Positions 1-8,316 of a DNA stretch of 32,208 bases are shown here, in pieces. Origin of the DNA: Pseudomonas sp. UMAB-08 (GTDB lineage Bacteria; Pseudomonadota; Gammaproteobacteria; Pseudomonadales; Pseudomonadaceae); the NCBI RefSeq assembly GCF_900095225.1, contig NZ_LT607431.1, positions 57,214 through 89,421 of the forward strand, written 5' to 3'. The translations under genes were made by a program, and so were the position numbers. How positions within the stretch are numbered: the stretch's first letter is position 1; every line of letters starts with the position of its first letter. The notes under the pieces were generated by a model that was given only the letters and a program-made list of their open reading frames with translations, made no database searches and was not told the origin of the DNA.

Positions 1-172
1 TGGAACGACTGGTCAGCGACGGGCAGCTGCCGCTTTTCAATACACGGATTAATGCATCAGGGTTTTCAGGAACGACATCGGGGATTTCCCTAGTAGCAGC
101 GTTATCTTTGATGATCGATGCTATTTCACCATCAATCACAACAGGCGTTTCAGGTACACATTCAATGGACAT
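1..172 (-). CDS. Partial hypothetical protein, runs off the left edge
   Basis: An open frame starts with ATG at 172 on the minus strand and continues to the window edge without a stop (57 codons visible). It begins MSIECVPETPVVIDGEIASI. A GAGAGG Shine-Dalgarno-like sequence sits seven bases before the ATG, which is the main reason to prefer it over the overlapping plus-strand 72-codon ORF at 108-326. The visible part is acidic and polar with no membrane segment or recognisable motif. I do not recognise the family. It points the same way as the small gene at 333-722, about 160 bases downstream of it. The bases between (173-332) hold no clear signal besides the ribosome-binding site. Confidence 0.45.
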   Translation of the reverse strand, partial: MSIECVPETPVVIDGEIASIIKDNAATREIPDVVPENPDALIRVLKSGSCPSLTSRS

Positions 173-332
173 AGTGATGCCTCTCAAGGGTGAGATACGT
201 TTTCGATGGGTATGGGTGTTACGAGGTCTGAATGGCTTTGAACCCATTCATATAAGGTGGCTGATTAGCCGTAATGCGCGGGGTGATGGTCAAACGGGTG
301 TCATGAGAACAACGGGCGACAGTTGAAGCGGG

Positions 333-722
333 TTACTCGGGGGTGTAGTGCTGGAGCATCTCAATCAATTCAGCATGAGCGTCTTTGGGCACGAAGATGA
401 CGATACCAAAACCGTCATCCCCCAGCACATAGACCACTTCATACCAGTAGCGGTGGGCCTCGATGACTTCCCAGGATGGCAGGAAATCAGCGTCACCGTA
501 GCGGCAGCCACTGAAGCGATTGATCCTGACCGAGAAGCCTAATGCTGTCTCCAGCTCAATGACCGTATCGCTGCTGGCCATCACCATGAACTGCACCAAC
601 TGGCCCAGCTCATAGCCATCGTAGCCACTGAGACGTTCGACATAACCCGTGATCAGTCGAGTGAGTTCTGCCTGGATATTAAGGGCCTCCTGGATCGAAG
701 GTGAATCACACAGTATCTGCAT
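333..722 (-). CDS. Small hypothetical protein (129 aa)
   Basis: The frame is open back to 773, but that upstream part lies inside a terminator-like hairpin. The better start is the internal ATG at 722 (MQILCDSPSIQEALNIQAEL), preceded by an AAGGA box about seven bases away. The product is acidic and soluble-looking, with an amphipathic N-terminal helix region and a C-terminal half rich in aromatic and beta-type residues (for example YWYEVVYVLGDDGFGIVIFV). There is no signal peptide and no catalytic motif that I recognise. It lies downstream of the S-layer-like gene but is separated from it by two terminator-like hairpins, so it is probably transcribed independently. Function unknown. Confidence 0.55.
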   Translation of the reverse strand: MQILCDSPSIQEALNIQAELTRLITGYVERLSGYDGYELGQLVQFMVMASSDTVIELETALGFSVRINRFSGCRYGDADFLPSWEVIEAHRYWYEVVYVLGDDGFGIVIFVPKDAHAELIEMLQHYTPE

Positions 723-744
723 ACAGTTTTCCTTTTCAGTGGGC

Positions 745-779
745 AAAAAAAAACGCCCAAGGAGAGTTTCCAAGGGCGT
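745..779 (-). terminator. Terminator-like hairpin just upstream of the small gene
   Basis: On the minus strand a stem ACGCCC/GGGCGT with a TT/TT internal mismatch and an inner GG/CC pair is followed by nine T residues (A-tract 745-753 on the plus strand). It ends only about 22 bases before the ATG at 722. It could be a second terminator for the surface-protein transcript, or a leader attenuator of the small gene. Confidence 0.6.
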
Positions 780-866
780 CAGGGGTGAGTGTCATTGATA
801 GCATCAGGGGGGTTACGTCTTTCCACGCACTGAGTGGTCCATTGCCAGCGACCTCAATCAGCACAC

Positions 867-901
867 ATAAAAAAACCCCACTGACCTTTCGGACAGCGGG
901 G
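867..901 (-). terminator. Rho-independent terminator of the S-layer-like gene
   Basis: On the minus strand an 11-base imperfect stem (CCCCGCTGTCC with GGTCAGTGGGG), a GAAA loop and a run of T residues lie about 60 bases after the stop codon of the 829-residue gene. Stem, tetraloop and T-tract are all visible and strongly suggest intrinsic termination of the long minus-strand gene row. Confidence 0.85.
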
Positions 902-959
902 CTTTCTTGCTTCCACCAATCCCTCTCACCGAAGCAAGAGGGTTATCCCTGGAGAGGAA

Positions 960-3449
960 TTAGGCGAAGGTCAAGGTGTCAGCAGCAACAGCGTGAGCTA
1001 CGTTGGAAGTCGACAGATCCAGCACACCGCTCAATTTAACTACGGTGTCAGTAGCTGCAATAACGGCACCAGCACTTACGTCTTGTACGATGTAAGTGTC
1101 GGAACCGTATACAAACCACTTAGTCAGCGCAGCAGCTGCGTCACCAACACCACTAGCAGCGATGTTAAGTGCAGCGCCCAGTGTCTGAGCAGCGCTCACA
1201 TCAACCTTAGCCGAGGTAAAGGTGTTAGAGGTTGCAGTAGTACCCAATACAATGGCGTCGCCTTTAGCGAAGTCAGTGATAGTGGTAGTCGACAAGCTTG
1301 TCTTGTAGGTTGCATTTGTCACGTTCACGGTGTCGTTACCAGCACCAGTAGTAATGGTTGCGCCCACGGAATTGGCAATGGCGCTTGTGACGACAGTGAT
1401 CGAATCAACAGCCGAACCACCTTTGATGGTCAATGCCGACTGAGCACCAACAGTCGCTGCATCAGTAACGATAGTGACACCAGCAGTAGCAGCCGAAGCG
1501 TCGATGCTAGTCAGCGCCGAAGCAGTAGCAGCAGAAGCCGACGCCTGACCAGTAACATTCAGGGTCAACGCGTGGTCGCCAGTGATTACGATCGACTTGG
1601 CAGCGTTATCAACTACAGTGATGGTGTTGGTGATTGCAACGCCAGCAGCGCCTTTCGAAGCGATATTGATAGTTTCAATACCTTGCGAAGTGATCGTACC
1701 GGCAGCCAAGGTACCAGCAACAGTACCGCCGAAGTTGTAGTTCAGAACGTCAGCAGTGCCAACAACGCTGGCAGCGGTGAAGCCCAGAGTAGCTGCGTTA
1801 GTACCGCTACCAGTCACATTCACATTGAAACCAGCAGCGGTTTCAACCAAGTTGGACAGAGTAGCCAGACCACCAGCGCCGTAAGCGCCAGAAATAACAA
1901 CGCCATTGATGGTGGAGCCAGTCAACAGGGCTGCGTCCAGGCTAGCAGGAGTAGCTGCAACGTTAGCGAAACCTGCGAGATCAATCTGCTCGAAGTTTTT
2001 GAAAGCAGTCGAGTTGCCAGCGTTGATCAGAGTAGCTGCAACGGTATCGATACCTGCGCCGCCGTCAATGGTTGCACCGGCTGCAACAGCAGTACCAGTC
2101 ACAACGTCGGCACCTGCAGTACCCTTGAAGCTGGAAGTCACAGCGCTCAGACCAACAGTCAGGCCAGCAGTGTTAGCCGAGGCGTCGATGGTTTTGAAGA
2201 CACCCAGGTTGACTGCTGCGCCGCCAGTAACGGTCAGAGCTGCACCGGCTGCAGCGAAGTCAGAAGCGGTCAGAGCTACGCGCAGAGCGCTATCAGCATT
2301 GACAGCCAGAGTCGTCAGCGAGGTGGAACCGTTAGTCAGTTTGATGGTATCAACAGCTACAGCACCGTTAGCGCCGCCAGTGGAGTTGATCGCTGCGGAA
2401 GTAGCAGTACCAGCAGTAGCAGCAACAGAAACGTTGTTCACGCCGCCATTCAGGGTCACTTTTACTGCATCGGTAGCGGTGGCTTGGTTGAAGTTAACGG
2501 TACCGGTTTGAGCCGAGCCGCTTACTACAACTTCAGTGCCAGTAGCCAGATTCTGGAAGTTAACCAGACCAGTGCTGTTCAGTGCAGTGACGGTGGTCAC
2601 GCCAGCGATTGGAGCCAAGTTAACTTGAACACCAGCGGTGCTAGCCGAGACGTTTTGAACGGAGATGTTTTCAACGTTCTTAACAGTTACACCGGACAGA
2701 GGAGAAGCGACAGGATCAGCGGCCGCGCCGTTCGCAACAATTACTTTCAGGGTGTCAACGCCAGCGCCGCCGTCGATGGAATCACCAGCGCTCAGAGTAG
2801 TGGCGGTAGTGGTGGTCCGATCAAGCACACCAGTGAAGGTATCAGCGTTAGCAGTACCAACCAGAGCATCCACACCTGCAGTGAGCGTGAAGGTAGTACC
2901 TACTACGCCAACTGATGTTGCCGCTACAACTGCGGCTGCTGCGCCGGTTACTGCCGCAGTAGCGGTAGCGTTGTCAGCGGTAACAGTTTTCAGGAAAGCA
3001 CGAGCCGAATCAGCAGCAGCCGAACCTTGGTAGCCCTGGATTTCAGCAGTGGTGTCGATCTGAGCAGTGAACGCTTGAGCAGCTGTCAGTTTGTTCTGAA
3101 CAGCAGCAGCGTCGCCAGCACCAGCTGATTGCTGGATGGTCCACGAAGCTTGAGCTTGCGAAACTTTACCGGAATCCAGTTGAGCAACCCAGTAAGCCAG
3201 ACCAGCTGGTTCTGGAGCACGGCCGAATGCGTTCTGGTAAATCGCGGTGACTTTGTCGATGGTCGACTTGTTGCCGAACAGGGCAGCAGATTCAGTCGAA
3301 GCCGAGAAGCCAGCAATTACGGAAGCGATGCTACCGTTAGATGCGTCGATCTGGGCAGCCCAGTAAGCCTGACCGATGGTGTCAGCTGGACGACCGAAGT
3401 AGGCGATGTACAGTTGTTGAACTTGTGCAAAGTAGGTGGAAGCAGCCAT
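960..3449 (-). CDS. Secreted S-layer-like / RTX-type surface protein with DUF4214 repeats
   Basis: 829 residues, very rich in Ala, Thr, Val, Gly, Ser and Asn, with no cysteine. Two DUF4214-type repeats occupy about residues 10-60 and 67-110 (YIAYFGRPADTIGQAYW, then NAFGRAPEPAGLAYW). The long middle is beta-prone with sparse RTX/hemolysin-type calcium motifs: GGAGVDTL (227-234), GGAGIDTV (463-470) and TGAGNDTV (701-708). The C-terminus (about 776-829: WFVYGSDTYIVQD, DTVVKLSG, ending DTLTFA) resembles an uncleaved type I secretion signal. There is no Sec signal peptide. Known relatives of this architecture include the Caulobacter S-layer protein RsaA. The likely exporter is the type I system at 21024-25511. 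Start: ATG at 3449 with GGAG six bases upstream. Whether it forms a true crystalline layer or acts as an adhesin is inference. Confidence 0.85.
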   Translation of the reverse strand: MAASTYFAQVQQLYIAYFGRPADTIGQAYWAAQIDASNGSIASVIAGFSASTESAALFGNKSTIDKVTAIYQNAFGRAPEPAGLAYWVAQLDSGKVSQAQASWTIQQSAGAGDAAAVQNKLTAAQAFTAQIDTTAEIQGYQGSAAADSARAFLKTVTADNATATAAVTGAAAAVVAATSVGVVGTTFTLTAGVDALVGTANADTFTGVLDRTTTTATTLSAGDSIDGGAGVDTLKVIVANGAAADPVASPLSGVTVKNVENISVQNVSASTAGVQVNLAPIAGVTTVTALNSTGLVNFQNLATGTEVVVSGSAQTGTVNFNQATATDAVKVTLNGGVNNVSVAATAGTATSAAINSTGGANGAVAVDTIKLTNGSTSLTTLAVNADSALRVALTASDFAAAGAALTVTGGAAVNLGVFKTIDASANTAGLTVGLSAVTSSFKGTAGADVVTGTAVAAGATIDGGAGIDTVAATLINAGNSTAFKNFEQIDLAGFANVAATPASLDAALLTGSTINGVVISGAYGAGGLATLSNLVETAAGFNVNVTGSGTNAATLGFTAASVVGTADVLNYNFGGTVAGTLAAGTITSQGIETINIASKGAAGVAITNTITVVDNAAKSIVITGDHALTLNVTGQASASAATASALTSIDASAATAGVTIVTDAATVGAQSALTIKGGSAVDSITVVTSAIANSVGATITTGAGNDTVNVTNATYKTSLSTTTITDFAKGDAIVLGTTATSNTFTSAKVDVSAAQTLGAALNIAASGVGDAAAALTKWFVYGSDTYIVQDVSAGAVIAATDTVVKLSGVLDLSTSNVAHAVAADTLTFA

Positions 3450-3455
3450 TGTTTA

Positions 3456-3472
3456 CTCCAGGTTTCATTATA
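3456..3472 (-). promoter_or_regulatory. Ribosome-binding site and possible -10 box of the surface-protein gene
   Basis: GGAG (3459-3456) lies six bases before the ATG and is convincing. A perfect TATAAT (3472-3467) sits just upstream, but it would give a leader barely long enough to hold the ribosome-binding site and no good -35 box is correctly spaced, so its role as a promoter is uncertain. Confidence 0.35.
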
Positions 3473-3663
3473 AAAGAAGCTGATACACAAACGGACAATC
3501 TTTGTCTCGCTTATCAGCTGCCCAGCACTCCGTGCAGCCTTGGGCGGCACTTTAGCATAGGTAGTGGTGCATCTCAGCCGGTACGGTAGGAAAAATTGCG
3601 ATCTTTTGTAGGAAATTTCCATAAATAAATTTCATCTATGAACAATCCAAAGCCTATATTCCC

Positions 3664-3701
3664 CACCTACTAGTAGGTGCTGACCATGTCATTTTGACAT
3701 G
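3664..3701. promoter_or_regulatory. Two adjacent palindromes in the surface-gene upstream region
   Basis: The 3450-3817 intergenic stretch has no gene. It holds a perfect 16-bp palindrome, CACCTACTAGTAGGTG (3664-3679), and five bases later CATGTCA-TTT-TGACATG (3685-3701). Neither is followed by a T-tract, so they look more like protein-binding operators than terminators. They lie about 215-250 bases upstream of the surface-protein start and just past the end of the preceding glycosyltransferase gene. The surrounding DNA is AT-rich (3600-3660), compatible with a promoter, but I cannot name one. Confidence 0.4.
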
Positions 3702-3817
3702 TACCGCGCCCAATTAAGCAGCATTCAAAATCAAATGTAAAGGGAGTTCTTAGCTAAAAGAGCGACTTACAATACCTGCCTTACGGAACGCACAGATCCT
3801 TCCTACGCGCATCGTCG

Positions 3818-5416
3818 TCACACAATACTAGCTTTCGGCAGGTTTGCTAGAATCTTTAGGCCTAAGGCTGTTTGATTTTTCCCACGGACGAGTAGCGAGG
3901 TCTCCGAATGTCGCGCAACGAAGATGTTCCGCTCGTCTAACACAACGGGCTTTTCAAGCTCACGATAAGCCGCAATGTGTTGCAGTGCTGTGTCGGGGTC
4001 ATTTGTCACGGCATCAGACACCCACAGCAGCTCGGCGGCTTCAGGTTTGATCCAGTTGACAGGAATGAAGCACGGCTGCGTAACAGGTTGCGGCCTGTTA
4101 GCAGGGACCGGAGCAACCTCTTCAAGCACTGTACTGAACGTTGCGTCTAGGGGTGCGCCGTAGCAGGCGATCAGGCGCAGCGACTCGCTACGCTCGGTGA
4201 CTGGGGAAGACAACAAGGCTTCGATACGCTCGATCTGCAAACCAAACGCAAACGCCTGGATACGCTCACGGCTGGCTTTGCCGTGCGCGACGATCTGCTC
4301 TGGGTTGTCGATGTAATAGCCCAGGCGCGCGGCGAGGTCTGCGGCGGCGCCGGGCTCGGCCAGCCAGCCGGTGTGGCCTTCATCGACCAGCTCGGAAATA
4401 CCGCCAATGCGCGAGGCCACCACCGGCAGACCGCAGGCCATGGCTTCGGTAATAGTCACCGGTTGGTTCTCGGGGCATACCGACGGCAGCACGAAGACGT
4501 GGGCCTCGGCAAAGCGCTCTGCAATGCTGGCGTTGGGCAGTCGGCCCCAGAATTTGACCGAGATATTAGGGGCGTTTTTTTCAATGCTAGCTATATAGCT
4601 AGCTAGCATGTGGCCGTCACCGACCATGTCTAGATGGACCTTTTCCTGGGGCAACAAGGCCACGGCTTCGAGCAAGGTCGGCACGCCTTTATGGCCACCC
4701 ATGTAGCCGGTGAACAGGATATTCAGGCGCTCGCCGGGCTCTGGCGGAGCAGTATTGATGAAGCGTTCCAGATCGATGCCGTTGGCGATCACATGCATGC
4801 GCTCAGCGGGAATGCCGTTGAGGATGTATTGACCGGCCAGGTAACGACTCGGGGAAATGAAGTAATCCACGGCGTCGAGCTGCCAGCGCAGGTAGTCCTG
4901 ACGCATGCGTTGCGGTAGTTGCACGTCGTCGTCATGGATGTTGGCGTGGCAGCTGTGGCACTGGGTGCTGTCATTGCACAAGGTGTTCTGGGTGGTGATC
5001 CGCGTGCTGTTCATGCAAAAACCCCAGTGATCATGCAGGGTCAGCGCGATGCGGATGCCGTTGGCACGGGCCAGTTGCAGAATGCCCAGGGACAGACCTG
5101 CCATGTGGTGCGCGTGGATCACGTCCGGTTTCCAGCCTGCGATCAGTTTGAGGAAGATGCGCTCAACGCCGGGGTGCGAAACATTGTTGCCAGTCGGTGC
5201 AAAGTCGCGCTGGGTCAAGGACACGCGGGTGATGGGCAAGCCGTCGAAGACTTCGGTCTGAATCGGATAGCCAGGCAAGCCATGGCTGTTGTCACCGGCC
5301 AGCACCCGTACATCATGGCCACGGTCCGCGAGAGCTTTGGCCTGATGATGAGCGATGATTTCCGCGCCGCCGATGACGTGAGGCGGGAAAAAGTTGGAGA
5401 TGACCAGTACTTTCAT
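3818..5416 (-). CDS. Family 4 glycosyltransferase with C-terminal extension
   Basis: 532 residues. The GT-B fold N-terminal domain begins with a strand and glycine loop (NFFPPHVIGGAE, residues 8-19). The C-terminal nucleotide-sugar domain contains NILFTGYMGGHKG (about 232-244) and the conserved acidic segment ITEAMACGLPVVAS (about 322-335), typical of GT4 retaining enzymes. Four cysteines cluster at about 134-156. The core ends near residue 402. The last 130 residues are an extension I cannot assign. It overlaps the upstream gene by the ATGA arrangement (5416/5413), indicating translational coupling. It probably adds a sugar to the O-polysaccharide or surface glycan from a nucleotide-sugar donor on the cytoplasmic face. 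Linkage and donor cannot be read from sequence. Confidence 0.85.
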   Translation of the reverse strand: MKVLVISNFFPPHVIGGAEIIAHHQAKALADRGHDVRVLAGDNSHGLPGYPIQTEVFDGLPITRVSLTQRDFAPTGNNVSHPGVERIFLKLIAGWKPDVIHAHHMAGLSLGILQLARANGIRIALTLHDHWGFCMNSTRITTQNTLCNDSTQCHSCHANIHDDDVQLPQRMRQDYLRWQLDAVDYFISPSRYLAGQYILNGIPAERMHVIANGIDLERFINTAPPEPGERLNILFTGYMGGHKGVPTLLEAVALLPQEKVHLDMVGDGHMLASYIASIEKNAPNISVKFWGRLPNASIAERFAEAHVFVLPSVCPENQPVTITEAMACGLPVVASRIGGISELVDEGHTGWLAEPGAAADLAARLGYYIDNPEQIVAHGKASRERIQAFAFGLQIERIEALLSSPVTERSESLRLIACYGAPLDATFSTVLEEVAPVPANRPQPVTQPCFIPVNWIKPEAAELLWVSDAVTNDPDTALQHIAAYRELEKPVVLDERNIFVARHSETSLLVRGKNQTALGLKILANLPKASIV

Positions 5417-8301
5417 TGCTCGGTTCCTGCCGCTGCGTAAGGGAAGCGATAGCCATGCAGGTTGGGCAATTCGATATCGGCGTCGCTGGCCAGGCCCAAT
5501 GCCAGAGCAATACCGCTGGCGTGATCGCCTTCTATTAATAGAAGGCCTTGGGCGCCCTGCCCTGTCACTCGGGTACCAAGCAGGTGCTGCAGTTCGAGGC
5601 TGTCGCCTGGCTCGGCGGCCAGGATGATCAGATCGATGTCGATTTCGTTGTCGCGCAGTTCGTCGAGCAGCAGCGGCAGCGCTTCATTAATAGGTGCATT
5701 GATGCGGCTGAGGGTGCCGTTGCTGATGATGGAACCCGAGCTATCGCCTTCGGCCACTTGCCAGGCGCGAACGGTATGCCGACCGACCAGCGCTGAGAGC
5801 CACTCCGGGTGTTCGCCGAAGAGCAAGGCGCAGGCTGCGGGACGATGGCTGAGCAAGGTGGCCAGAGCCAGTTGGCCCGGTGCGTCCACCAGGGGCAGTT
5901 CCGGCGCAATGACGAAATGCTGCCACTGACGCGGCAAGGGCGTGAGAGCGAGGCGCGGGTTGTGGCTGGCCAATTGCCGCAGCAGCTCGCGGGCGTAGCT
6001 GCGCCAGGTGAGGATCGGCCGCGCCACGGCTTCGCGGGCCAGTCTCAGGTATTGCGCAGGCTGGGTCGCTAGTTCGTGGATCATGGCCGCCAAGGCTGCA
6101 GAATCGGTCATGTCTACGGTACAGCAGCCGCCTTCGGCTGCCAGTTCGGCCATCACCCCGCCGTTGTGGCAGATGCACGGGCGCGCATGCCACAGGCTTT
6201 CGACGATGGGCATGCCGTAGCCTTCAACCAGCGACGCGTAAACACTGACGTGGGCGCGGGCATAGTAGTCGTTGAGAACTTCGTCGTTGACCACGCCATG
6301 CCAGACGATACGCGGGTCGGCTGCATTGGCTTCGCGCACGGCGTCGACGATGTAGTCGGCCCCGGCATAACGGTTGCCGATCATGTCCAGTTGCCAATCC
6401 AGATCCGGGTAATCAGCGGCCAGACGCGCGACGGCGGCCAGCAGCACTTTATGGTTCTTGCGCGGTTCCAGGGTCGAGACGCAAAGGATGCGCAACGGCT
6501 CTCCGGCGCGGGGCGCGCCTGCCGGAGTCGTAGCGCGTGGCGAGGCGGTCAGTTCTCCGGGGATCCAGCAGGTGCGCACCTGAGCACGCGGGGTGATTTT
6601 TTCCCGCTGCCAGAAGGCTTGCAGTTGCTTGCCGGCGTCCGGGGAAATCGGCAGCACGCGGTCGCACTCAGCCAGTCCGCACATGTAGGCGGCGTGGTTG
6701 TCACGAATGCTGATGTCGGCGACCCACTCCGGATGGGTCACGGGGATCGCATCGTAGAAGATCGCCGCGACCTGCAGACCAAGCTCCCGCGCAGCCTCAC
6801 GGCGGGCCGGGCCCTGACGCTCGAAGACAATTTCACTTTGCAGCAGCCAGCCACCCTTGAGGTGACGGCCACCAAGGCTGGCTAGTGTTTGCGGCGCATG
6901 AGCCGGGGAACGCGGCAGCACGTAATGCTTCGGGTTGGGCAATGGCCCGCCATACAGAGCCAGGTTCTGGTACTCGCCTTCGGTGGGCAATACGTAGGCG
7001 CGCAGGTTTTCGTTCCAAGTCACGAACCACGGCTGGCCAAAATCCTGCAGTTTGCGGGTCAGGCTACGCACTACCCGCGCCACGCCAGTATTGGCGGTGT
7101 CGCGCAGGCAGGCGCTGGTGTCGATCACCAGTTGCGGCACCGGCAGGTCCTGAACCGGCGTCAGACTGCCCAGCAGTTCGGCATAGGCCTTGATGGTGCG
7201 CTGCCAAGTGAAGGTCTGCTGGAAGGTGTCGAGCTGCGCTTCCCATTCAGGGCCGGCCAGCAGCTCACCGGCGAGGACGCGAAGGGCTTTTTCCGCAATG
7301 TCGTTTTCATCGCGGCACAGCTGTTGCTCACCTGCGACCACTTCTGGGTGAGCACCTATGTTCAGCACCAGGACCGGTTTGCGCAGCTGCTGCATTTCTG
7401 CCAGTGGCAGGTTGAAGCCTTCCCAATGGGAAACGCTGATGCCCAATTGCGCGCGGGCCATCAGAGTGTTCAGATCGGCATCGCTTGGGTGGCCCAACGG
7501 CAGGATGTGATCCTTGAGGTCATCGGGCAGTTGCAGCTCTTCGGCGGTGGCCAGCACGCTGAAGCGCGCTTTTGGATGCACGGCAATGATCTGCCGAGCA
7601 ATCGGATACAGGCCTTCGCTGTTCTTATAGTTGCCGGTTTCCCAGCGACCCAGGTTGATGATGGTCGGGCCGTCGTTGGCATCGACCGCGCTGCTCGCGC
7701 TTTCAGCCTGATGGCCGTATTGCCAGAGGCTCTGATCGACGCCCCCGGTCAAGTGATCGGCGCCTAGGTGGATCATTGCGATGTCTACACCGAGGCCGGC
7801 ATCGGGCAGGCTTTGGGTGCGCGAAACGAAGTCGCTGATCGGCGTGACCACCCGCGCTTCGGGCAGAAATTCGCGGCGCTGAGCGCGCAGCCGCTCCTGG
7901 ACCAGACGCGCCGGGCCTTGCATGTCTTCGTAAGGCACACCTCCGCAATCAAGCGCCACGGAAGGAATGCCCCACTGACGGAACACGGCGATGGAAGCAT
8001 AGAACGGCCAGCCTCCGATCAAGGCAACGGTGCCGACAGGATCATGACCGACCGGAACGAAATGATGGCGATTGTCGCGCAACCATTCGGCGGTGACTTG
8101 ATCGAGTTCAGTGTACGGGCCGTTGTGCAGCGGCGGCGTGTGGATATCATCGGTGATGCGGCGCAGCACGTCGTGGTTGGCGCGCTGGGCGACGAACGTG
8201 ATGTGCCAGCCGGCCGCTTTGAGGCCTTGAGCGAGCAGCAGCAGGACGCGGTCGACACCGAAGCGAAACAGCAGACGTTCGTTGCAGATAATTAGATGCA
8301 T
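5413..8301 (-). CDS. Large two-domain glycosyltransferase (tandem GT4 modules)
   Basis: 962 residues with two GT-B type modules. The first (about 1-380) contains TIINLGRWETGNYKNSEGL and HWEGFNLPLAEMQQLRKP, a GT4-style acceptor/donor region. The second (about 390-800) begins with IDTSACLRDTANTGVARVV and contains ILCVSTLEPRKNHKVLLAA and EGYGMPIVESLWHARPC. About 160 C-terminal residues follow without a recognised motif. Tandem-GT proteins of this kind commonly polymerise a repeating disaccharide in ABC-transporter-dependent O-polysaccharide systems, so this is a candidate chain-extending polymerase. It is coupled to the downstream GT by a 4-base overlap and lies 15 bases after the methyltransferase gene. 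Donor specificity is unknown. Confidence 0.85.
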   Translation of the reverse strand: MHLIICNERLLFRFGVDRVLLLLAQGLKAAGWHITFVAQRANHDVLRRITDDIHTPPLHNGPYTELDQVTAEWLRDNRHHFVPVGHDPVGTVALIGGWPFYASIAVFRQWGIPSVALDCGGVPYEDMQGPARLVQERLRAQRREFLPEARVVTPISDFVSRTQSLPDAGLGVDIAMIHLGADHLTGGVDQSLWQYGHQAESASSAVDANDGPTIINLGRWETGNYKNSEGLYPIARQIIAVHPKARFSVLATAEELQLPDDLKDHILPLGHPSDADLNTLMARAQLGISVSHWEGFNLPLAEMQQLRKPVLVLNIGAHPEVVAGEQQLCRDENDIAEKALRVLAGELLAGPEWEAQLDTFQQTFTWQRTIKAYAELLGSLTPVQDLPVPQLVIDTSACLRDTANTGVARVVRSLTRKLQDFGQPWFVTWNENLRAYVLPTEGEYQNLALYGGPLPNPKHYVLPRSPAHAPQTLASLGGRHLKGGWLLQSEIVFERQGPARREAARELGLQVAAIFYDAIPVTHPEWVADISIRDNHAAYMCGLAECDRVLPISPDAGKQLQAFWQREKITPRAQVRTCWIPGELTASPRATTPAGAPRAGEPLRILCVSTLEPRKNHKVLLAAVARLAADYPDLDWQLDMIGNRYAGADYIVDAVREANAADPRIVWHGVVNDEVLNDYYARAHVSVYASLVEGYGMPIVESLWHARPCICHNGGVMAELAAEGGCCTVDMTDSAALAAMIHELATQPAQYLRLAREAVARPILTWRSYARELLRQLASHNPRLALTPLPRQWQHFVIAPELPLVDAPGQLALATLLSHRPAACALLFGEHPEWLSALVGRHTVRAWQVAEGDSSGSIISNGTLSRINAPINEALPLLLDELRDNEIDIDLIILAAEPGDSLELQHLLGTRVTGQGAQGLLLIEGDHASGIALALGLASDADIELPNLHGYRFPYAAAGTEQ

Positions 8302-8316
8302 GAGGTCAGTTCAGTC

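Noticed and set aside
108..326. 72-codon plus-strand ORF
   Set aside because: It overlaps a minus-strand frame with a good ribosome-binding site that continues off the window, and its sequence shows no protein-like pattern.
993..2915. 640-codon open frame on the plus strand
   Set aside because: It is antisense to the S-layer-like gene, and its Ser/Gln/Asn-rich composition is what the complement of Ala/Thr/Val codons gives. It has no ribosome-binding site or family motif.
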